From NCBI GenBank assembly GCA_018065125.1, contig JAGHTY010000005.1:1-45310 (forward strand): 45,310 bases of DNA. Reading direction: 5' to 3'. Under the pieces are notes generated by a model. That model saw nothing but the letters and a program-made list of their open reading frames with translations. It ran no database searches and had not been told where the DNA came from. The position numbers were made by a program, and so were the translations under genes. Numbering within the stretch: the stretch's first letter is position 1; each line of letters opens with the position of its first letter. The DNA is from Candidatus Minthousia equi. GTDB taxonomy: Bacteria; Bacteroidota; Bacteroidia; Bacteroidales; Bacteroidaceae. Below are positions 34,272 to 43,108 of the stretch, in pieces.

Positions 34272-36683
34272 ATGAAAAAAATAATCCTTGCATTCTTGTT
34301 ATTACTGAATGCCGCATTACCTGCAAACGCTGTACTTAAAGAAAAAGACCTTGCAGAAACTCTTTGTGTGCTAAAAGCCGAGTTGCAAGAAGCAAAGAAA
34401 GAACAGGTTGAGAACACTCGTCTGTTTGGTAATGCATTCGACAGATTCAGCCAGAGGATGCTGGAGTTTATGCAAAATGCAGATAAGACATCACTGATGC
34501 TCTACTCCCAGAAAGAAGATTATGTTTTCGACCTTACATATGCTTGTCACGAAGCAACAGAGCAATACCGAACATTTAATTCACGCATCTCTCCTTTTTC
34601 TCTTTGGGTTGATAAGATTACCATTGAGATAAACAGATATGCTGCGCTTATTAATTCTTTAGAGAAAATGCCTGATTTCATTCTAAAGACAGAAGAAGCA
34701 AAGGAAGAGCGAAAAGAGTGTATTGAAATTGCTACTTCTATTCGCAACCAAATGATTATCAACAAGGGTAAAATAGAAGAACTGATAGAAAGACAGAACA
34801 GGGTAAAGAATCGCTTAAAGGAACTAAACGATTATGCTAAAGCTCGTTACGACAAAATCAGGACCAATATCTTTGTAAATGGTGGAGAGAACTACATCAC
34901 CATTCTTTCTAATTTTAAGGTTTACTATATGCAGGCTGTTCGCAGCATGTCGCAGAAATATACCCCTAACAAGCATACCAATTCCTCATGGCGTGGACCT
35001 ATCGTTATTTTCCTCTTTAGCTTTATCCTCTTATATCTCTTCATAGGATCTGCGCTAAGTTGGGTAACATTGAAATGGTTCATTCCAAAATCATTTAAGG
35101 ATGAGCATTTTAAGGAACGTCGTCCTTGCATGGTACTATGTTCAACCATTATCTTGTTTGCCATCATTGTAATGTTGCTAAACTGGCTCACAATGCCAAA
35201 CAACTACTTCTTCCACATGGCAGCAAGTCACCTAATAGAATATGCTTTACTGATGGCAGTAATGCTTGTATCTATCCTTGTTAGAATGTGGAAACATCCA
35301 GAACGCATTAAGCGTGCATTTAGAATTTATCTTCCTGTTTTCATTCTAGGATTTATCGTCATCGTTTTCCGTATCATCTTCATACCTAATGAAGTTGTCA
35401 ACCTTATCTTCCCTCCTATCCTGATTATATTTACTGTTTGGCAGATATTTGCTATCTACAAGCACAACAAGAATGATAATGGTAAGATTAGTAAATACGA
35501 CTACTTCTATGCATACATTTCACTGGGTGTAATCATATTCTGTACACTCTCATCCTTGTGGGGTTACACTCTGTTTGCCGTACAGGTACTTATCTGGTGG
35601 TACATGCAGCTAACATGCATCCAGTCGGTTACCTGCGTTTATACACTATTACACATCTATCAGGCTCACAAGATTGAACTGGCAAAGAAAAAAGCAGCAG
35701 AAGCCAAGGAGAAGACAAAAGAAATTAAGATAGCTCATGCATGGGTTTACGACCTTGTATACAAGGTTATTATTCCTGTTATTTCCGTAAATTCCATGCT
35801 TATTAGTATCTATTGGGCAGCAATGGTTTTCGACCTTACAGAGATATGCAAAACCATTTTCCTAACTAGGTATATTGATGTTCCTGGCTATCTAAGCATT
35901 TCTATATTCAAATTATCAGTTATCGTTTCCTTGTTCTTTATTTTTAGATACATTATCTTCTTAAGTAAGGATTTTTACAAACGAACGAAGAAAAGAAAGC
36001 ACGGAAACGACAATGGTGTTGTTGGACTGGGTCTGAACGTAATCTCTATCATTGGCTGGGGTATTTATATATTAATGTCAATGAAGATTCTAAATATTAG
36101 CAATTCTGGATTGTTGGTAGCATTAGGTGGTATGTCAACAGGTTTAGGTTTTGCCATGAAAGACACCATCGAGAATCTTTTCTATGGCGTTTCTCTAATG
36201 ACAGGACGTGTTCGCGTTGGCGACATGATCGAGCTGGAAGGTGTTAGAGGACGTGTTGCAAACATCACCTACCAATCTACTCTAGTCGAAACACTGGATG
36301 GTTCTATAATGGCATTTCTCAATAGTCAGTTATTTACCAAGAACTTCAAGAATCTTACAAAGAACCATGGCTATGAAATGGTTAAGATTCCTGTTGGAGT
36401 GGCTTACGGAACGAATGTTGAAAACGTAAGGCAAATGCTCACAAGCAAAATCTCAACATTGGAATGCTACAACAAGAAGCGTCCTGTGCAGGTTATCTTT
36501 AATGACTTTGGAGAAAGCAGCGTAGATTTATTCCTCATTGTTTGGGTACCAGTAAACACAAAACTGACTGCTGTAGCACAAATAAAGGAATCGGTCTATG
36601 AGGTGCTGAATGAAAACCACATAGAGATTCCATTTCCACAAAGAGATATCTATATTAGAAAGTATCAGGGAATAGAGGGTTAA
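34272..36683 (+). CDS. Large MscS-family mechanosensitive channel
   Basis: An 803-residue protein of the long MscK/MscS type. It has a signal peptide (1-20), a coiled-coil-rich periplasmic domain (about 21-235), and around ten hydrophobic spans (from about 240 to 600). The MscS pore helix is at about 611-634 (GLLVALGGMSTGLGFAMKDT...), followed by the beta domain (VRVGDMIELEGVRGRV) and the cytoplasmic cage. The pore helix carries Gly/Ala packing residues as in MscS. It protects against osmotic downshock by opening under membrane tension. It follows the pseudokinase gene by five bases. Confidence 0.9.
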   Translation: MKKIILAFLLLLNAALPANAVLKEKDLAETLCVLKAELQEAKKEQVENTRLFGNAFDRFSQRMLEFMQNADKTSLMLYSQKEDYVFDLTYACHEATEQYRTFNSRISPFSLWVDKITIEINRYAALINSLEKMPDFILKTEEAKEERKECIEIATSIRNQMIINKGKIEELIERQNRVKNRLKELNDYAKARYDKIRTNIFVNGGENYITILSNFKVYYMQAVRSMSQKYTPNKHTNSSWRGPIVIFLFSFILLYLFIGSALSWVTLKWFIPKSFKDEHFKERRPCMVLCSTIILFAIIVMLLNWLTMPNNYFFHMAASHLIEYALLMAVMLVSILVRMWKHPERIKRAFRIYLPVFILGFIVIVFRIIFIPNEVVNLIFPPILIIFTVWQIFAIYKHNKNDNGKISKYDYFYAYISLGVIIFCTLSSLWGYTLFAVQVLIWWYMQLTCIQSVTCVYTLLHIYQAHKIELAKKKAAEAKEKTKEIKIAHAWVYDLVYKVIIPVISVNSMLISIYWAAMVFDLTEICKTIFLTRYIDVPGYLSISIFKLSVIVSLFFIFRYIIFLSKDFYKRTKKRKHGNDNGVVGLGLNVISIIGWGIYILMSMKILNISNSGLLVALGGMSTGLGFAMKDTIENLFYGVSLMTGRVRVGDMIELEGVRGRVANITYQSTLVETLDGSIMAFLNSQLFTKNFKNLTKNHGYEMVKIPVGVAYGTNVENVRQMLTSKISTLECYNKKRPVQVIFNDFGESSVDLFLIVWVPVNTKLTAVAQIKESVYEVLNENHIEIPFPQRDIYIRKYQGIEG

Positions 36684-36883
36684 GGCATTACATCCTGGTG
36701 AAAAAGATACTTATCCTGATATGTACATGCATCCAGATCTTCAGGATAAGGTTCTTCAAAGAAAATGCTTTCATTCTTCATCATATATGATGATACAGAC
36801 TGAATATCTACATTTTCCTCATCAAGAACTTCCAAATTCACAGATGATGTATCTTTCTTTTTAAATAGGTCCCAAATTGCCAT
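36680..36883 (-). CDS. Small acidic protein after the TPR histidine kinase
   Basis: A 67-residue acidic soluble protein (MAIWDLFKKKDTSSVNLEVLDEENV...), with no signal or membrane segment and no family I know. It lies 14 bases downstream of the histidine kinase gene on the same strand, which supports translation. Its 3' end overlaps the convergent MscS gene by four bases. Short length keeps confidence moderate. Confidence 0.55.
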   Translation of the reverse strand: MAIWDLFKKKDTSSVNLEVLDEENVDIQSVSSYMMKNESIFFEEPYPEDLDACTYQDKYLFHQDVMP

Positions 36884-36897
36884 TGACTACATATTTA

Positions 36898-38856
36898 TTA
36901 ACGAGGAATGATAAGAATAAACTTAGCTCCATGAGTATAGGTTGTATCCAGGAACACCTGTCCACCTATCATTTCTGCCTGTGCTCTACAAATACTTAAT
37001 CCTAGTCCAAAGCCTGCAGTAAACTCGCTTAATTTCTTGAAACGATCAAAAATAACCTCTGCATCTTCTTTCTGAATACCAGGACCCTGATCTTCTACAC
37101 TGATTGCTACATTACCAGGATAATCTATAATTGAACATCCTACAACAATTGGAGAGTTCTCACCAAATTTCACTGCATTATCAATCAACTTCTGAATAAT
37201 AGAAGTAACAAGTGAAGGACTTGTCTTTATCTGGTAATCATCAGGAAGATCTGAAAGGAACTGAATATTATGACTTGATGCTATAGAGTATACACTCGAC
37301 TGAATAAGCGTATTACACTCTATCTCAGTAACATCCTCTAATGAAGCTGCATTACTATCAAGAGAAGAAAGCTCTAACACGTTGTTTATAAGCAGAGTTA
37401 ACTTTCCTACATTTTGCTGAATCTGAGCATTAATGGTTGATTTGGTCAATTCATCAACACCAATGTTTGGATCAAGAAGCAACTGAGTGAAACCAGAAAT
37501 AGCATTAAGAGGAGTACGAATTTCATGACTTACATTTGCAATGAAATGTGTCTTCATCGTATTCGCCTGTCTTGCTTGTTCCAGTGCTTTTTCCGTATGT
37601 ATCTTAGCTGTATCAGCAACTTCTTTTGCTTCTTGCAACTCAATGTTCTTCTGGTTTAATTCCTTAATATTCTTTTTTCTTCGTGAAAAATGAATGTATA
37701 GAAAAACTACAAACATGACAAAGACAATCAACAGTGCTATTAGAACTGTCTTGAACAAAGAGCTCTCAATCTCTGTCTTTCGCAAGACTTCATTGACTGT
37801 ATCCAACTGGCTATTCAGTTCATCAACGTCTGAGGTATCTTCAGACAAACTCAGAGAATCCTTCAGGTTTCTTAATTCAATCCCTTTAGTGTATGCCTTG
37901 TCATACGCACCTATTTTTGCATAGATCTCCTCCTGCATCTGAAGAGCATTCTCCTTAGATTCAAACTGCTCCGTTTGATTTAATGCTGATTCATATTCAC
38001 CTGTCAAGATATATTTATATGCATCCAAATACACCAGGAATTCACTATAGAGAAAACCGCCACGATTTAGTTCCTGCTGTATTTCATCATACATTTTCAT
38101 GAAATTTTCCTTATCTTCAAGGCTATAATAGCAGTTTGCCATAATAAACTTGGCATCTAGGTTATCCTCAGGAACAAGTTCATACGACTCCTTCGCAGCT
38201 TGCAAAGACTGCTCAAATTGATACATATTCAAGTAACATAGAGCTATGGATGACTTAAGGATACTAATTGCAACCTTACCTCGATGACTCAATTCCTTAG
38301 CCAAATCACAGGCTTGTGTGTAACACTCTATCGCCTTAGTAAAATTTCGTCTTACCTGATAAACTGTTCCAAGTCCATTCTGACTTATATACATACAATC
38401 CTTTGAACCTGTCTGTTTAGCTTCTTCCACCAAAGCTTTTGCTTGTTGCAATGCGTTAAAGCGTCGGTTTTTTGTATAGAGATTATAGGTTACCTCGTTA
38501 CCAGAAAGCGTAAAATAGGCAATGTCTATCTTTAGTTTCTTGGCAAGTTCCTTTCCTAAACTGGTGTTTTCAAAAAAGGCACGGTCATCATCAATGTAGA
38601 AATAATACCCCGACTTTAATTCGTATGCCATTAGCTTATATGCTTCATTCTTGTTAGAGTTATAGATAGACTGAAGCGTATCCGCATAAAATAGCAAAGT
38701 CTTGTCTTGGTAGTTTTGATAATAGTTTTTGAACTTCAGATATACCTCATCTGGCACACCATAAGTATTGTCTTCTACATTTTGTGCAAACAAAGAACCA
38801 ACACTACATATAAACATAGTGCAACACATGATTAGTTTCAAAATGGTTCTTCTCAT
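36898..38856 (-). CDS. TPR-containing sensor histidine kinase
   Basis: A 652-residue sensor kinase. It has a signal peptide (1-24), a periplasmic TPR-like helical region (about 30-340), a membrane segment (about 368-390), a coiled coil (about 395-435) and a HisKA domain with phosphoacceptor H444 in NVSHEIRTPL. The HATPase domain shows N560 in KLIDNAVKFGEN, GPGI (G1 box) and GFGLGLSICR (G2 box). There is no receiver domain and no adjacent response regulator, so it is an orphan kinase. In Bacteroidetes TPR sensor kinases of this design often have unknown ligands. Confidence 0.9.
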   Translation of the reverse strand: MRRTILKLIMCCTMFICSVGSLFAQNVEDNTYGVPDEVYLKFKNYYQNYQDKTLLFYADTLQSIYNSNKNEAYKLMAYELKSGYYFYIDDDRAFFENTSLGKELAKKLKIDIAYFTLSGNEVTYNLYTKNRRFNALQQAKALVEEAKQTGSKDCMYISQNGLGTVYQVRRNFTKAIECYTQACDLAKELSHRGKVAISILKSSIALCYLNMYQFEQSLQAAKESYELVPEDNLDAKFIMANCYYSLEDKENFMKMYDEIQQELNRGGFLYSEFLVYLDAYKYILTGEYESALNQTEQFESKENALQMQEEIYAKIGAYDKAYTKGIELRNLKDSLSLSEDTSDVDELNSQLDTVNEVLRKTEIESSLFKTVLIALLIVFVMFVVFLYIHFSRRKKNIKELNQKNIELQEAKEVADTAKIHTEKALEQARQANTMKTHFIANVSHEIRTPLNAISGFTQLLLDPNIGVDELTKSTINAQIQQNVGKLTLLINNVLELSSLDSNAASLEDVTEIECNTLIQSSVYSIASSHNIQFLSDLPDDYQIKTSPSLVTSIIQKLIDNAVKFGENSPIVVGCSIIDYPGNVAISVEDQGPGIQKEDAEVIFDRFKKLSEFTAGFGLGLSICRAQAEMIGGQVFLDTTYTHGAKFILIIPR

Positions 38857-38881
38857 TGCAAATTAATCAATATAACCGTTA

Positions 38882-38889
38882 CAAAAATA
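38882..38889 (-). promoter_or_regulatory. Promoter -7 element for the TPR histidine kinase
   Basis: TATTTTTG on the minus strand, 25 bases upstream of the start at 38856; the -33 element is unclear. Confidence 0.5.
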
Positions 38890-38934
38890 GCAAATTATAA
38901 TGATAACACCATCTAATATCAGTGAAATAAATAA

Positions 38935-38964
38935 CAAAAAAATGTTGTTTGCGCAAACAACATT
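38935..38964 (-). terminator. Terminator of the ABC-F operon
   Basis: AATGTTGTTTGC (38941-38952) and GCAAACAACATT (38953-38964) form a perfect 24-base palindrome. On the minus strand it is followed by a T run (complement of the A run 38934-38940), starting about 10 bases after the stop at 38975. The loop must form from the central TGCGCA. Confidence 0.8.
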
Positions 38965-38974
38965 CTTTCATCCA

Positions 38975-40849
38975 TTAAATATCTGATAATTCAAGCCATC
39001 TCATCGACTTTTCATCATATTCCTCATCTATTTCAGACAAGCGCTTACTTAACTTGGTAATCTCATCGGGATCAGATACTAATCCACACAAGGCTTCTTC
39101 TATCTGTTTCTTCTCATTTTCAAGATTCTCAATATCCACTTCCAACTGTGTCAGCTCTTGCTTTTCCTTAAACGAAAGCTTACGCTTCTCATTCAAACGA
39201 ACTTTTTTATCTGCTCCGGCGTTGGCAGTCTTTTTACTTTCCGCCTGTTCTGCTTTCTGCTTTTCCTCTTTCCAGTCGCGATACTGAGTATAGTTTCCTG
39301 GAAAGTCACGAATATCTCCCTGGCCATTAAACACCAGCATGTGGTCTACAACTTTATCCATAAAGAAACGGTCGTGACTCACCACAATCACACAGCCCTT
39401 AAAACTCTTGAGGTATTCTTCCAGAATCTGTAGCGTAACAATATCCAGGTCATTGGTAGGTTCATCCAATACAAGGAAATTTGGATTTGACATCAATACC
39501 GTACAAAGGTAAAGCCTTCTCTTTTCACCACCACTCAGTTTATATACATAACTATGCTGTTTGGCTGGTGGAAACAGGAAATGCTACAAAAGCTGCATGG
39601 CAGTAAGTTTGTGTCCATCGCCAAGATCTATATAATCAGCAATCTCTGTAACAATGTCAATCACCTTCTGGTTCTCGTCGAAAGTCAACCCCTCTTGTGA
39701 GTAGTAGCCAAAACGAACTGTTTCACCTATCTCCAGGTTTCCGCTATCTAGCTGAAGCAAACCTAGCAGTATTTTGATAAACGACGACTTTCCGGTACCA
39801 TTGTTACCGATAATACCCATCTTTTCATAACGGGCAAATATATAATTAAAGTCGTCGAGAATAATTCGCTCACCAAAGCGTTTGCAAAGGTGTGATGCTT
39901 CGAAAATCTTGTTTCCTATATACGAGCCTTTGGCATTTAGCTGCACGGTATCTGCATTAATACGTTGCTTGGCAACTTTCTCTAACTCGTAGAACTGTTC
40001 TTCGCGATAACGAGCCTTATGACCACGAGCCTGAGGCATCCTGCGCATCCAGTCCAACTCTGTCCTGTATAGATTATTAGCCTTTTCAATCTCGGCCATC
40101 TTGGCATCTATGCGCTCTTGTTTCTTCTCAATGAAATAGCTGTAATTTCCTTTATAGGAATAAATCTGGTGGTTGTCTATCTCATAGATTTCATCACATA
40201 CCCTATCCAGAAAATAGCGGTCGTGTGTTACCATAAGTAAACTAAGACATTTGCGAGACAGATAACCTTCCAACCATTCTACCATATCAAGGTCCAAATG
40301 GTTTGTTGGCTCATCAAGAATAAGTAAATCAGGCTCTGCTATCAGCACATTCGCCAAGGCCACACGTTTTAGCTGACCACCAGACAGATGCTTGATCTTT
40401 TGATTGAAATCCGTGATTTTAAGTTGAGACAGGATCTGTTTCGACCGGCTTTCATAATCCCATGCTTTGGCAGCTTCCATTCTATCTATCAACTTATCCA
40501 AACCTGGGTTACCAGGAATCTGCAAGCATGCTTCGTATTCACGAATCAGTTCTGTAACCTCACTACCATGGTAGAAACAAGCTTCCAAAACAGTCAGTTC
40601 CTCTGGATATATTGGGTTCTGCTCCAGATAACCTACAGACAAGTCGTTTCTGTAAATTACCGATCCTGCATCTTTACCTTCTTTACCAGAAAGGATATTC
40701 AGCAGAGTGGTTTTACCAGTACCGTTTTTTGCAATTAAGCCGATGTGCTGACCTTCTGCAATACCAAAAGACAAATTCTCAAAGAGCACTAAATCGCCAA
40801 ATGACTTGTCAAGGCCTTCAACCTGAAGATATGGATTAACTACTGCCAT
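38975..40849 (-). pseudogene. ABC-F ATPase (Uup-type) interrupted by an in-frame TAG
   Basis: One open frame of 625 codons apart from a TAG at 39586-39584 (codon 422), so this is a nonsense mutation and not a frameshift. The upstream 421 residues hold the first cassette (Walker A KNGTGKTT, signature LSGGQLKR, Walker B LILDEPTNHLD), the linker, and the second Walker A (NNGTGKSS). Right after the TAG the same frame continues HFLFPPAKQHSYVYKLSGGEKRR and then FLVLDEPTNDLD and a C-terminal coiled coil, as in Uup. ABC-F proteins act on ribosomes or rRNA maturation. An ATG at 39496 could start a fragment, but that would lack the signature. It is the last gene of an operon, with a one-base overlap with the DUF3805-type gene. 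Confidence 0.85.
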
Positions 40850-41670
40850 TACAATTTAGCCTCTATTTCTTTCTTTATTCTATCAAATTCAGATTCTATG
40901 ATGCAAGGGATACCTAGTCTTTTCTTTTCCCAAATCAATAGCATAGGCTCCAGGTAATACTCTGCTTCTGCAAACTGCATGGCAGGATACTCACGATGAC
41001 CATCAATCACCGTAACCCATTCCATACCATTCATCTCGTTATATAGAATAACCCCAAAGGCAATACCTACTGCTTCCCAGGTTTCTCTCTGTCCATCCTT
41101 GTACACACCACCATCTATAACCTGTTGCAGCTTCTTGAGATCTTCCTTACTACCGGTAAAGTCTTTTTTCAATAACTTCTTGACAGCCTTCTGTACCCAT
41201 TCAAATGCTTCGTTTATCTGATGAATCTCCCATACACGAACAGGAATAATCTCCTTTGGATAACGCTTTCTGTCATCTCTTACCACCAAAGTCTTAATAA
41301 CCTCTTCTGCTGTTTTTACAGAACCGCCTTTGGCAATAGTAAAAGATACCTCAACAGATAGATTGCCACTTCCGGTAACATAGATAACACTGTCGTAAGA
41401 ATTTCCTTCTTCCTGAAATGACTCTTTCAACACGGCACATTTCCATGTTCCAATCTGCTGCAGTTTGGCACCATTCTTCAGTTCCGACTGCATTATTTGA
41501 TCGGCGTAATGCTGTGACTTATCCTTAAAGGCAGAGACTCTGAGATTTCCTTCCCACTTTGCAGGATTATAGAAAAGGAAAGACTCTTCTGCATCTTCAA
41601 ACTCATACCAGTTGGATGGATACTGGATAGAGAACCATCCCTGTGGAGATATAAATTTCTTTGTACTCAT
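40849..41670 (-). CDS. DUF3805/DUF3806-type protein
   Basis: A 273-residue soluble protein with a beta-rich N-terminal part (about 1-130, starting FISPQGWFSIQYPSNWYEFED) and a helical C-terminal part (about 145-273, including AVGIAFGVILYNEMNGMEWVTV). I recognise this as the two-domain DUF3805-DUF3806 pattern with fair confidence; no catalytic motif is evident. It has no signal peptide, so it is likely cytoplasmic. It lies nine bases after the transglutaminase-like gene and overlaps the ABC-F gene by one base, making a three-gene operon of unknown purpose. Confidence 0.78.
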   Translation of the reverse strand: MSTKKFISPQGWFSIQYPSNWYEFEDAEESFLFYNPAKWEGNLRVSAFKDKSQHYADQIMQSELKNGAKLQQIGTWKCAVLKESFQEEGNSYDSVIYVTGSGNLSVEVSFTIAKGGSVKTAEEVIKTLVVRDDRKRYPKEIIPVRVWEIHQINEAFEWVQKAVKKLLKKDFTGSKEDLKKLQQVIDGGVYKDGQRETWEAVGIAFGVILYNEMNGMEWVTVIDGHREYPAMQFAEAEYYLEPMLLIWEKKRLGIPCIIESEFDRIKKEIEAKL

Positions 41671-41679
41671 AGCTATTCT

Positions 41680-42879
41680 TTATCTGCCTATAGATTGTAT
41701 CTTGGCACGTGTTTCTTTGGAAATTGGCAGGAACAAGGTATTAGGGCCTTTCCCTTTTATCTGGTCCTCAAATTCCTTATATTTCTTTGTTGCGTATTCT
41801 TTTGCCTTGTTATATGTCAGACGAGACATTTCGGTCTGAGATTTACCTTCCGACAATGAATCCAGGTTCTCTTCTGGGAAGAAATCATCCAGATTCACAT
41901 CACCTAGCATTGTTGTCTCCAGGAAATTAAGATTCTCTTTCTTTTTATCAGAGTAATAACCCACAAACATGTGTCCAGGGATACGAATCAATACTGGTTC
42001 GATGTTAATCGCACGCATCAGAGAAGCAAACAGCACAGAGCCATCCACGCAATTGATCTGTGACGACTCCAACGCATCATCCAGTGTTCTTACTCTTTGG
42101 CTAAAAACCACGTTTGACGACAAGATACTGTTCGATACAGAACTATAGGTAAAATTCCTCTTCTGTAGCATGAACCAAAGAGCATAAACCTGCTTGTCAA
42201 CCTGCGATTCTCCATTCTGCAAACCTACAAATCTGCGAACGATCCTTGTATTCAGTGCTTCACGTAAAAGCTGGTCTATCATGGGGTGTTCCTCATTTAC
42301 GTAGGCAGCAAAATAAATTCCGGTATCGTAGAAATTCATTTGTGCATCCTTGTAGCCAATCAAACATTCATTGATAGAACGAACAGAATAGGTCTTTACC
42401 TTCTGTACTGCATCTTCCCTACCTATAGAAACAGATATGCTGACACTTACTGGCACCGACTGAGAGTTGTTCTTCAATGCCTCATAGTTCCATAGGATAT
42501 CAGGGAACACCATATACTCTACATCTTTCTTTGGCAACACGAAATCAGAAACCGACTTCTGGAAGAAAGGAGTTGACGAAACCTCAACGTGAATCTTGCA
42601 CAGATTATATGGTGCACGAATTCTGAATGCCAGTTCCGACTGTGCATTACCTATATAATTTCTTGACGATGGAATATACACCTGCGTACCTGTAGATGCA
42701 GTAGAAACAATAGCAGAGGGGAACAAGTTTCCTCCAAAATCGTCCTCAATCACAAAAGTATCATCACTTGGCCTACTATATATGTATAATGCCACCGATG
42801 ATGCAATCATCAATAGCAGAATCAACGATAGGATTTGCCAGAAGCGAAGTGAGTTAAATATCTTTTTAAAGAACGTCAT
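41680..42879 (-). CDS. Membrane-anchored transglutaminase-like protein
   Basis: A 399-residue protein with one N-terminal membrane segment (about 14-34) and a periplasmic remainder. A beta-rich part (about 50-170) precedes a transglutaminase/protease-like core. The triad is C277 in INCVDGSVLFASLMRA, H303 in IPGHMFVGYY and E321 in NLNFLETT, the Cys-His-Asp/Glu order of the transglutaminase superfamily with Glu in the last place. It may act as a protease, peptidase or crosslinking enzyme on periplasmic proteins, but the triad could also be structural. It heads the operon with the DUF3805-type and ABC-F genes. Confidence 0.8.
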   Translation of the reverse strand: MTFFKKIFNSLRFWQILSLILLLMIASSVALYIYSRPSDDTFVIEDDFGGNLFPSAIVSTASTGTQVYIPSSRNYIGNAQSELAFRIRAPYNLCKIHVEVSSTPFFQKSVSDFVLPKKDVEYMVFPDILWNYEALKNNSQSVPVSVSISVSIGREDAVQKVKTYSVRSINECLIGYKDAQMNFYDTGIYFAAYVNEEHPMIDQLLREALNTRIVRRFVGLQNGESQVDKQVYALWFMLQKRNFTYSSVSNSILSSNVVFSQRVRTLDDALESSQINCVDGSVLFASLMRAINIEPVLIRIPGHMFVGYYSDKKKENLNFLETTMLGDVNLDDFFPEENLDSLSEGKSQTEMSRLTYNKAKEYATKKYKEFEDQIKGKGPNTLFLPISKETRAKIQSIGR

Positions 42880-42994
42880 TATTACTACTCAGTTTTATTG
42901 CGCTAAATTATAAAAAAACTTCCATATTCCTATTAAAAATAAGACAAAATATGTTTTTTTACTCAATTCATTTTCTTTTCTCAGTAAAAACACA

Positions 42995-43002
42995 TAAATT
43001 TG
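42995..43002 (+). promoter_or_regulatory. Promoter -7 element for rho
   Basis: TAAATTTG matches TAnnTTTG; the upstream region has a TTTTCTTTTC tract rather than a clear TTTG. It leaves a leader of about 100 bases before the rho start at 43109. Confidence 0.6.
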
Positions 43003-43010
43003 CACTGAAA

Positions 43011-43077
43011 TAATCGGAACCGCACTGCATATCATCGCACATTCTATGAGTTCTTAGTGTTATCAGAACACCGATTA
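43011..43077 (+). promoter_or_regulatory. Structured leader of rho
   Basis: In the rho 5' leader, TAATCGG (43011-43017) can pair with CCGATTA (43071-43077), enclosing the hairpin GTTCT (43050-43054)/AGAAC (43065-43069). An alternative hairpin GTGTT (43057-43061)/AACAC (43067-43071) cannot form at the same time. It might serve autoregulation of rho, as known for E. coli rho, but that is inference. Confidence 0.5.
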
Positions 43078-43108
43078 AAATCACCAATTTTGAATTAATT
43101 AAAAATCT

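Noticed and set aside
38975..39496. Separate gene for the C-terminal ABC-F part starting at ATG 39496
   Set aside because: The same frame continues upstream to the TAG and encodes the ABC signature; a start at 39496 would lose it. It is better read as the second half of one interrupted gene.
39497..39586. Frameshift in the ABC-F gene
   Set aside because: Both halves are in the same frame, so the interruption is a stop codon and no shift is needed.
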